A DNA stretch of 26,294 nt from a virus: positions 1 to 26,294 of the IMG/VR virus record IMGVR_UViG_3300032304_000555; one strand, given 5' to 3'. Positions 20,553 to 26,294 of this stretch are shown here, one piece after another. The translations under genes and the position numbers were made by a program. Numbering within the stretch: the first letter of the stretch is position 1; the number at the start of each line of letters is the position of its first letter. The notes below the pieces were generated by a model. The model saw nothing but the letters and a program-made list of their open reading frames with translations. It was not told the DNA's origin and searched no databases.

Positions 20553-22817
20553 ATGATTAATGTAATTAAGCGCTCCGGAGCAAAAGAACCACTCGATATT
20601 GACAAGATTCATAGATGTGTGGAATGGGCATGCGAAGGATTAACTGGAGTTTCGGTTAGCGAACTAGAACTAAATGCCCAAATTCAATTTTACAACAATA
20701 TCAAGACTAACGATATTCAAGAAACTCTAATTAAAGCTGCATCAGAGCTTATCACTGAAGACAACCCAAACTACCAATTCGTTGCAGGTAGACTTATCAA
20801 CTACCACCTACGTAAGATGGTATACAATCAATTTGAACCTCTAGATTTATTGACACACGTAAAAAATGTAACTGACCTTGGTTACTACGATAAGAATATT
20901 CTTGAGATGTATTCCGAAGAAGAATTTGCTCTATTGAACGACTATATCGATCATGATAGAGACAATCTTATTGCTTATGCCGGAATGGAACAGCTAAGAG
21001 GCAAATATCTAGTAAAGAATAGACTTACTGGGATTACCTACGAAACGCCTCAAATGGCGTTTATGCTTATCAGCATGACACTTTTTATCAACTACAAGAC
21101 TGACCGACTGAAGTGGGTCAAGGAGCTTTACGATGCCCTATCTACGTTTGATGTTAGTCTTCCTACACCAATTATGGCTGGAGTTCGGACGCCCGAACGT
21201 CAATTTTCTTCTTGCACACTTATCGAGACGGATGACACGCTTGACAGCATCATTGCGACGACTGGGGCGGTGGTTAAATATGTGTCTCAGAAGGCTGGTA
21301 TTGGGATTGGGGCTGGCCGTATTAGGAATTCTGGTTCTATTGTTCGGGGTGGCCGCGTTGTTCATACTGGCAATACTGGGTATTATAAGCTATTTCAGTC
21401 AGCGGTTGGATCATGCTCTCAAGGTGGGGTAAGACCCGGAGCAGCTACTGTTTATTATCCTCTCTGGCATGGTGAGATTGAGAATCTTCTAGTTCTAAAG
21501 AATAACAAGGGTATCGAAACTAATCGTGTACGCCACATGGATTATGGTGTACAATTCAGCAAATTGATGTATGATAGACTGATTAGTGGTGGAAATATCA
21601 CACTATTCAATCCTCATGAAGTTCAGGATTTGTACGAAGCCTTTTACGCTGACGAGAGTCGATTTAAGGTTCTGTATGAACAATACGAGAAGTCTAACAA
21701 GGTATGGAAGAAGACTATCCCTGCAGTAGAGCTATTCAATAGCTTCATTCAGGAACGTAAGGATACTGGTCGAGTCTATTATATGAACGTTGACCATTGC
21801 AATTCTCATGGTTCATTTATTCCAGAGCTTGCGCCTATCCGAATGTCTAATCTTTGCACTGAAGTGACACTTCCGACAGTGCCATTAAGGTCACTAGATG
21901 ATCCGGATGGTGAAATTGCACTTTGCATTCTTGCTGCTCAGAATATGGGTAAGATTAAGAAGCCAGAAGACTTTGAACGTGGAGCTATTCTATTAGTACG
22001 AGCACTAGATGCACTTATCGACTATCAGGAGTATCCAGTACTAGCAGCCAAGAATGCGACACTAAAGCGTAGACCACTGGGTATCGGAATTATTAATCTA
22101 GCCTACTGGTTAGCTAAGAACAACCAGACCTACGATAATTGTGATCTAGATATGTTCGATGAATATATGGAAGCATGGTCATACTATCTAATCAAGGCGT
22201 CTGCTGATCTTGCTGTTGAATTTGGTCCATGTCCCTCTTGGAAAGATACTAAGTATAGTCAAGGAATTCTACCAATCAATACCTATAAGAAGGCGGTTGA
22301 TGAACTGACATCAAGAGCACCAAAGTATGATTGGGAAGCGCTAGCTAGACAAATTCAGAAGACTGGTATCAGAAACTCTACTCTAATGGCACAGATGCCA
22401 GCAGAGACCTCTGCTCAAGTAAGTAATGGTACTAATGGTATCAATGCACCTAGAGCACTAGTGTCTATTAAGAAGTCTAGGGATGGAGTTCTTAAGCAAG
22501 TTGTACCGGGTATTGCTAAACTGAAAAATAAGTATGAACTACTTTGGGATCAAAAATCGAACAAAGGTCACTTCAACATTGCTGCAATTATGACTAAGTG
22601 GATGGATCAAGCAATCTCTATTGATGCATCGTATAACCCAAAACACTTTGCTGACAATAAGATTCCTACGTCAGTTCTACTTGGTGATCTACTCTATGCA
22701 TATAAATATGGACACAAGACTGGTTACTACTTGAATACTAATGACCAGTCCGGTGAGGAAGAAGAGCAGTTAGATGATACTGTAATTGAAGAAGATTGTG
22801 ATGGATGTAAGCTATAA
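20553..22817 (+). CDS. nrdA: Ribonucleoside-diphosphate reductase class I, large subunit
   Basis: Reduces ribonucleoside diphosphates to deoxy forms with the NrdB radical. An ATP-cone lies at residues 1-90 (VIKRSGAKEPLDIDKI). The catalytic residues are C221 (SSC), N433-L-C435-T-E437 and C458 (ALCILAAQN). The radical-transfer Tyr pair is in KTGYYLNTND. The C-terminal redox pair is C749-x2-C752, right at the end, where the helper glutaredoxin would act. Length 754 aa is typical. No intron or intein is present. Codon use around 21180-21400 differs from the rest. AAGG precedes the ATG, and the stop overlaps nrdB. Confidence 0.96.
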   Translation: MINVIKRSGAKEPLDIDKIHRCVEWACEGLTGVSVSELELNAQIQFYNNIKTNDIQETLIKAASELITEDNPNYQFVAGRLINYHLRKMVYNQFEPLDLLTHVKNVTDLGYYDKNILEMYSEEEFALLNDYIDHDRDNLIAYAGMEQLRGKYLVKNRLTGITYETPQMAFMLISMTLFINYKTDRLKWVKELYDALSTFDVSLPTPIMAGVRTPERQFSSCTLIETDDTLDSIIATTGAVVKYVSQKAGIGIGAGRIRNSGSIVRGGRVVHTGNTGYYKLFQSAVGSCSQGGVRPGAATVYYPLWHGEIENLLVLKNNKGIETNRVRHMDYGVQFSKLMYDRLISGGNITLFNPHEVQDLYEAFYADESRFKVLYEQYEKSNKVWKKTIPAVELFNSFIQERKDTGRVYYMNVDHCNSHGSFIPELAPIRMSNLCTEVTLPTVPLRSLDDPDGEIALCILAAQNMGKIKKPEDFERGAILLVRALDALIDYQEYPVLAAKNATLKRRPLGIGIINLAYWLAKNNQTYDNCDLDMFDEYMEAWSYYLIKASADLAVEFGPCPSWKDTKYSQGILPINTYKKAVDELTSRAPKYDWEALARQIQKTGIRNSTLMAQMPAETSAQVSNGTNGINAPRALVSIKKSRDGVLKQVVPGIAKLKNKYELLWDQKSNKGHFNIAAIMTKWMDQAISIDASYNPKHFADNKIPTSVLLGDLLYAYKYGHKTGYYLNTNDQSGEEEEQLDDTVIEEDCDGCKL
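21180..21400 (+). other. GC-richer patch with foreign codon use inside nrdA
   Basis: Within the active-site region (about residues 210-283) codons such as CGG, CGC, CGT, ACG, GCG and GGG cluster, while the rest of nrdA prefers AGA, ACT, GCA and GGT. The protein stays fully conserved. This looks like a recombination or gene-conversion tract. Confidence 0.6.
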
Positions 22818-23917
22818 TGTCAGTATTTAATTTTAATAATACTAAACCACACACAGAAAGAACTATGTTCTTTGATGAGTCGGTTGACGTAGCAAGATAT
22901 GATAAGGTGAAGTATCCAAATATTGATAAGTTGACTGACAAGCAACTTGGATACTTTTGGAGACCAGAGGAAGTTGCTCTCCCTAGAGATGGTAAAGACT
23001 TCAGAGATATGTCGTCTAGTTATCAATTCATCTTCAGTGAAAATATTAAACGTCAAATTCTACTAGACTCGGCTCAAGGAAGAGCACCATCGCTAGCATT
23101 TTTACCAATCTGTTCTTTACCAGAACTAGAAGTGTGGATTCAGACATGGTCATTCTTTGAGACTATTCATAGCAAATCGTACACTCATATCATCAAGAAT
23201 GTGTACAACGATCCGAGTAAAGTGCTTGACACCATCAAGAGTTCACCAGAAATTGTTGACTGTGCCAAGGATATCTCTAGATATTACGATGATCTAATTC
23301 GATTCAATGATCAACGAGGTAATTTTACCGGGGGTGTAGCTGACTTCAATCTATATGAGCATAAGAAGGCTCTTTGGTTAGCTATGCATTCCGTTAATGC
23401 TCTTGAGGGTATTAGATTCTATGCTTCATTTGCTTGTTCATGGAACTTTGCTGAACTGAAGTTGATGGAAGGTAATGCCAAGATTATTGGCTTTATCGCC
23501 AGAGATGAAAATCTACACTTAGCTGTCACTCAACAAATTCTTAAACTTCTACCTAAAGAAGACTCAGACTTTGCTGCAATCAGAGAAGCGTGTAAACCAC
23601 GGGTTATGCAGATTTGGTTAGATGTCATCAACCAAGAGAAGACGTGGGCTCGATATATTATGCAACATGGTTCTATGATCGGACTTAACGAGAAGCTTCT
23701 TTGTGATTATCTAGATTGGATTGCATTTAGAAGAATGTCAGTTATTGGGTTGACACCATTCACAAAGTCTGGTACAAATCCTCTTCCGTGGACTACTAAA
23801 TGGATTGGTGGAGCAGATGTTCAACCAGCACCACAAGAAGTTGAAATCCAATCTTATGTAATTGGTGGTGTTACAAATGACGTAACTGATACTACCTTCT
23901 CTAACTTTGAATTATAA
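22817..23917 (+). CDS. nrdB: Ribonucleoside-diphosphate reductase class I, small subunit
   Basis: Carries the di-iron centre and tyrosyl radical. The ligands fall at almost the E. coli positions: D84, E115, H118 and radical Y122 (ETIHSKSY), E197, and E231 with H234 in RDENLHL. The C-terminus FSNFEL resembles the tail by which NrdB docks on NrdA. At 366 aa it is close to E. coli NrdB. The start overlaps the nrdA stop by one base, as expected for a coupled pair. Class Ia/Ib-type chemistry with a conserved Tyr is expected. Confidence 0.96.
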   Translation: MSVFNFNNTKPHTERTMFFDESVDVARYDKVKYPNIDKLTDKQLGYFWRPEEVALPRDGKDFRDMSSSYQFIFSENIKRQILLDSAQGRAPSLAFLPICSLPELEVWIQTWSFFETIHSKSYTHIIKNVYNDPSKVLDTIKSSPEIVDCAKDISRYYDDLIRFNDQRGNFTGGVADFNLYEHKKALWLAMHSVNALEGIRFYASFACSWNFAELKLMEGNAKIIGFIARDENLHLAVTQQILKLLPKEDSDFAAIREACKPRVMQIWLDVINQEKTWARYIMQHGSMIGLNEKLLCDYLDWIAFRRMSVIGLTPFTKSGTNPLPWTTKWIGGADVQPAPQEVEIQSYVIGGVTNDVTDTTFSNFEL

Positions 23918-23928
23918 GGACCACTGAT

Positions 23929-24324
23929 TTGTTGAAACATGAGCTTCTTGCTATCTCTGCAAGACTAAGAGACCCTATTAGAGATGTAGCGGTGATGAAA
24001 GAGTGGATGCTAGAACTCATTGATGCTATCGATATGGAACTATTGATGGGACCAGAGGCTATCTATTACTCTGGATTCGGTCTTTATAACGTTGGTATGA
24101 CTGCATTTGCTATCATTACTACTTCACATATTGGTTTACATACCTTCGAAAATTATGATTCAGAAGGAAAGTATGTTGACACCAAGCTAGAACTTGATAT
24201 ATATACATGTAAGAGCTTTGATCCAAAATCTGCATTCAAGATGATTGAGCAGTTTGGTCCGCTCGAAATCTCATACAAATTTATGGACCGCGAAAATGAT
24301 TTCGCTATTATTGAAAGGCCTTAA
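23929..24324 (+). CDS. SpeD-like pyruvoyl decarboxylase (AdoMet decarboxylase family), TTG start
   Basis: 131 aa matching the prokaryotic S-adenosylmethionine decarboxylase fold. S66-H67-I-G-L-H71 corresponds to the self-cleavage Ser (future pyruvoyl group) and catalytic His. DIYTC94 corresponds to the catalytic Cys, and DPKSAFKMI follows. The Glu that normally precedes the Ser is Thr65, so substrate or processing may differ; some SpeD homologues decarboxylate ornithine or arginine instead. TTG 23929 is the only sensible start: AAGGA lies nine bases upstream, a stop closes the frame just before, and no ATG precedes the conserved region. The product would feed polyamine synthesis, which could neutralise DNA in the head. 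Confidence 0.72.
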   Translation: MLKHELLAISARLRDPIRDVAVMKEWMLELIDAIDMELLMGPEAIYYSGFGLYNVGMTAFAIITTSHIGLHTFENYDSEGKYVDTKLELDIYTCKSFDPKSAFKMIEQFGPLEISYKFMDRENDFAIIERP

Positions 24325-24326
24325 CT

Positions 24327-24608
24327 ATGGGTAAGAAACGTCTACGTAAGAAGCTAGTATCTAAGGGCAATCGCTCACTAGTTTCTGGTGCTCTAGTAAC
24401 CGCTACTAATGCGGCTCGTGACATGCACGATAAGTTCCTGAACAAGCTTGATGCTTGGAAGAAGGGACAGAATCCTTGGATTACTATTGATAATCCTACC
24501 AAGGCAACTAATGCACTGAAGATTCGTGTCCGTGCAGAGGATTACTTTGGCCCATATAAACAAGTAATTAAAGAAAAGAAAGATAGAGAGGTAGATTACG
24601 CCCAATGA
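24327..24608 (+). CDS. Conserved small basic protein of T4-like phages (93 aa)
   Basis: Begins MGKKRLRKKLVSKGNR and contains LDAWKKGQNPWITIDNPTK then IRVRAEDYFGPYK. I recall this set from unnamed conserved proteins of environmental T4-like phages, often beside nucleotide-metabolism genes. It is strongly basic at the N-terminus, so nucleic-acid or ribosome contact is possible. Its stop overlaps the glutaredoxin ATG as ATGA. Function unknown. Confidence 0.7.
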   Translation: MGKKRLRKKLVSKGNRSLVSGALVTATNAARDMHDKFLNKLDAWKKGQNPWITIDNPTKATNALKIRVRAEDYFGPYKQVIKEKKDREVDYAQ

Positions 24609-24856
24609 GAATTCAACTATATACCAAAGACGGATGCACTTATTGTGACAAGGCTAAGGCCTTACTCACAATCAAGGGTTATAACTTCAGTGAAGTCAAC
24701 GTATCTAAGACTGATACTCTTCTTGAAGAGTTCAAAGCACAGTACCCTACAGTTCGAACCATGCCATTCATTCTAATCGATGGCACTCCGATTGGTGGTT
24801 ATGATAAATTAAATGAATGGGTGAATGAAAATGGAAAACAATTCCTCGCAGAATAG
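24605..24856 (+). CDS. Glutaredoxin
   Basis: A dithiol glutaredoxin of 83 aa with active site C11-T-Y-C14, the cis-Pro motif T52-M-P54 and GGYD near the glutathione site. It most likely reduces the C-terminal cysteine pair of the phage NrdA, the role of T4 NrdC. It is coupled by ATGA to the previous gene, and its 3' end overlaps the next gene by 32 bases. Confidence 0.93.
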   Translation: MRIQLYTKDGCTYCDKAKALLTIKGYNFSEVNVSKTDTLLEEFKAQYPTVRTMPFILIDGTPIGGYDKLNEWVNENGKQFLAE

Positions 24857-25118
24857 TGTTCTACGTGAACAACTTCTAGTCCTACTTAATAGGTGTGATC
24901 TAGAAGTTACCTTCACTAAGAAGGATGGTTCTGAACGAACCATGTTCTGCACATTAGATTGTGATGCAGTTCGGGATTATCACAATAATATGACCGAAGA
25001 AAATAGAGAGAAAGAGAAGAAGAAGAACCCAGAAATCATTAATGTCTGGGACCTCGAAGTGGATGCTTGGAGGGCTTTCAATATTAATTCTCTTATCAGT
25101 TATAAGGTATACGAATGA
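24825..25118 (+). CDS. Conserved phage protein, DUF2693/SH3-like beta-barrel (97 aa)
   Basis: The pattern VTFTKKDGSERTMFCTLD, then NVWDLEVDAWRAFNINSLIS, matches my memory of the DUF2693 family in T4-like phages, thought to be a small beta-barrel. Two ATGs (24825 and 24831) lie inside the glutaredoxin gene; the first is used here. A charged loop (EENREKEKKK) separates the two conserved blocks. The end overlaps the next start by four bases. Function unknown. Confidence 0.75.
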   Translation: MKMENNSSQNSVLREQLLVLLNRCDLEVTFTKKDGSERTMFCTLDCDAVRDYHNNMTEENREKEKKKNPEIINVWDLEVDAWRAFNINSLISYKVYE

Positions 25119-25780
25119 TTAAATATGAAGACTATATAGAAGTCAGAGATTATGATATCTGTGGTGAAACTAATTGGACATGGATTAAGCATGATCAGGG
25201 TGCATTTCTAGGCCCTGCTAATGATTGGGTCATGTCACACAGATTTATTTATGAAAAATATCCTAAAAAACTAGGGACTATAGTAACGGCAGGTACATCT
25301 TGCGGTATGTATGCTAGATTCTATGCCAAGATGTTTGATTATGTGTTTGCATTTGAACCAGACCCACTAAGTTTTCACTGCATGGTGAATAATGTTCCTT
25401 ATGATAATGTAATTAAGATTAATGCTGCTCTTGGACACGGTAACGGAATTGTTGGACTGAACCGAATTCCTCTCAATCAACCTAGCAATGATTATATGAA
25501 TATTGGAATGCATCAAATCTCCAACATGAATGAGTTTCATGTTCCTATGATAGCAATTGACTCATTAAATCTAAACGAATGTGACGTAATTCAGCTTGAT
25601 GTTGAGGGGTTTGAGCAGAATGCCATTCTCGGGGCAGTAAATACTATTACTAAATTCCGACCAGTAATTATTGCCGAGAGGTTTGATTCAATTCAAAATA
25701 AAAACTATATGTCCTCTATAGGATATAAGATGGTAGAAAAATCATCTATGGATGCAGTGTATATTCCGGCGGAGAATTAA
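25115..25780 (+). CDS. FkbM-family SAM-dependent methyltransferase
   Basis: A Rossmann methyltransferase of 221 aa. The SAM-binding loop is TIVTAGTSCGMYARFYAK, the acidic strand end is VFAFEPDPLSFHCMVNN, and VIQLDVEGFEQNAILGA is the FkbM signature. FkbM enzymes methylate hydroxyl groups, usually on sugars. Paired with a glycosyltransferase next door, it may modify glycans or a glycosylated virion or DNA. The ATGA overlap with the previous gene makes it part of the same unit. The substrate is not known. Confidence 0.88.
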   Translation: MIKYEDYIEVRDYDICGETNWTWIKHDQGAFLGPANDWVMSHRFIYEKYPKKLGTIVTAGTSCGMYARFYAKMFDYVFAFEPDPLSFHCMVNNVPYDNVIKINAALGHGNGIVGLNRIPLNQPSNDYMNIGMHQISNMNEFHVPMIAIDSLNLNECDVIQLDVEGFEQNAILGAVNTITKFRPVIIAERFDSIQNKNYMSSIGYKMVEKSSMDAVYIPAEN

Positions 25781-25781
25781 T

Positions 25782-26294
25782 ATGAGTTTCATTTACAAAA
25801 ATTCACAATCAGTAAATTCTAAGGGCGGGACAGAGCTTATGGCTTCACGCCTTGAAGAACGTCTACCTAAGGAATTGCTAGACAACTTTCAAATCTTCGT
25901 CTCTCGTGTTGAGCAGCCTCTAGATCAGACTAAGCTAAGAATCTTCTATGCTCATGATCTTCCGGGTGACCCTGCAGCAAATATTCTAGCTAATGATGGA
26001 TACAAAAAGTTCCATCGAATTGTCTTCACTTCAAACTGGCAGATGCAAGCTTATATCAATCATTACAAGATTCCATTTTCTTACTGCAAAGTTCTATTAA
26101 ATGCAATCATTCCGATTGAAGATAGAATTGAACGTAATGATGGTAAGATTAAGCTAGCATACTGGTCTACTCCACATAGAGGATTAAGTCTTCTAGTGCC
26201 AGTCTTTGAGAAGCTATCAGAAGAGTTTGACAACATCGAACTAGATGTATACTCGTCATTCAAACTATATGGTTGGGATGATAGAGATAAGGAA
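25782..26294 (+). CDS. Glycosyltransferase, GT-B type (3' partial)
   Basis: 171 codons run to the right edge without a stop. The N-terminal half of a GT-B fold is seen: SKGGTELMASRLEERLP (donor/acceptor loop with conserved G-G-T-E), LRIFYAHDLPGD, HRIVFTSNWQMQAYINHYKI and a linker LAYWSTPHRGLSLLVPVFEK. These are typical of family-4-like transferases found next to FkbM genes in T4-like phages. It probably glycosylates phage or host surface or nucleic acid; the acceptor is unknown. Confidence 0.85.
   Translation, partial: MSFIYKNSQSVNSKGGTELMASRLEERLPKELLDNFQIFVSRVEQPLDQTKLRIFYAHDLPGDPAANILANDGYKKFHRIVFTSNWQMQAYINHYKIPFSYCKVLLNAIIPIEDRIERNDGKIKLAYWSTPHRGLSLLVPVFEKLSEEFDNIELDVYSSFKLYGWDDRDKE

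Noticed and set aside
21133-21432. Hydrophobic 99-aa frame overlapping nrdA on the + strand
   Set aside because: It is the +1 shadow of the GC-richer nrdA patch; no ribosome site and nrdA is certain.
22701-22708. TATAAATA octamer inside nrdA
   Set aside because: Also codes Tyr-Lys-Tyr in a conserved stretch. The next start (22817) is too far away and lies in a coupled overlap, so a promoter is unlikely.
20553-22817. Possible intron or intein in nrdA
   Set aside because: The frame is uninterrupted and of normal length with all catalytic motifs in normal spacing; only a codon-use patch remains.
1-26294. CRISPR array, insertion sequence, integrase or attachment site
   Set aside because: No regularly spaced repeats, transposase or recombinase genes were seen. 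The only mobile gene is the homing endonuclease, and the tRNA has no duplicated end.
1-26294. Classical intrinsic terminators between operons
   Set aside because: No GC-rich hairpin followed by a T-run was found. Transcription units seem to run into each other, which fits the read-through needed by the hairpin switches.

Overview
ORGANISM. The window is a gap-poor piece of a T4-like (myovirus-type) bacteriophage genome, with every supportable gene on the + strand. The evidence is a T4 gp41-type helicase and gp61-type primase, phage-encoded nucleotide metabolism (NrdA, NrdB, ThyX, a deaminase, glutaredoxin), perfect or near-perfect T4-type late promoters (TATAAATA), a two-component spanin, a tRNA gene with encoded CCA, and structural proteins of the kind seen in marine and environmental T4-like phages. 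Many genes overlap as ATGA or TAATG. The host cannot be fixed from the sequence; the gene set resembles T4-like phages of cyanobacteria and alphaproteobacteria, but no photosynthesis genes are seen. LAYOUT. (1) 1-5270, early-type region: 3' part of the gp41 helicase, then a run of small unknown genes with two sigma70-like promoters, a PPP-type phosphatase, a cytidine/dCMP-deaminase-like protein and tRNA-Lys(CTT). (2) 5300-8445: a free-standing homing endonuclease behind a late promoter, a conserved unknown gene whose start the endonuclease gene abuts, and a large calcineurin-like phosphoesterase resembling T5 A1. (3) 8444-17141, late region: a P-loop kinase with an N-terminus like a T4 capsid-targeting peptide, a small membrane protein, two long Lys-rich proteins sharing a repeated module (probably head or internal proteins), structural proteins, then a lysis cassette (i-spanin, embedded o-spanin, short late protein, holin-like protein) ending in a membrane-anchored coiled-coil PAS-domain protein. 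(4) 17155-26294, early/middle-type region: consensus sigma70 promoter, gp61 primase, small genes, an unexpected possible alpha/alpha-toroid enzyme, ThyX, NrdA, NrdB, a SpeD-like pyruvoyl enzyme, glutaredoxin, small conserved genes, an FkbM methyltransferase and a truncated glycosyltransferase. HOW IT WORKS TOGETHER. Helicase and primase form the lagging-strand primosome. NrdAB with glutaredoxin makes dNTPs, and the deaminase could supply dUMP to ThyX for dTMP. Late promoters head the virion and lysis blocks. Three 5' regions carry inverted repeats that pair the Shine-Dalgarno or start codon with upstream sequence. At two of them the promoter lies inside the hairpin, so only transcripts started locally would expose the ribosome site, the arrangement known for T4 genes e, soc and 49. 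The most notable candidates are the PAS protein beside the holin, the kinase with a probable capsid-targeting peptide, the shared LxE-(L/I/V)S module, the promoter-in-hairpin switches and a tiny ArfA-like protein.
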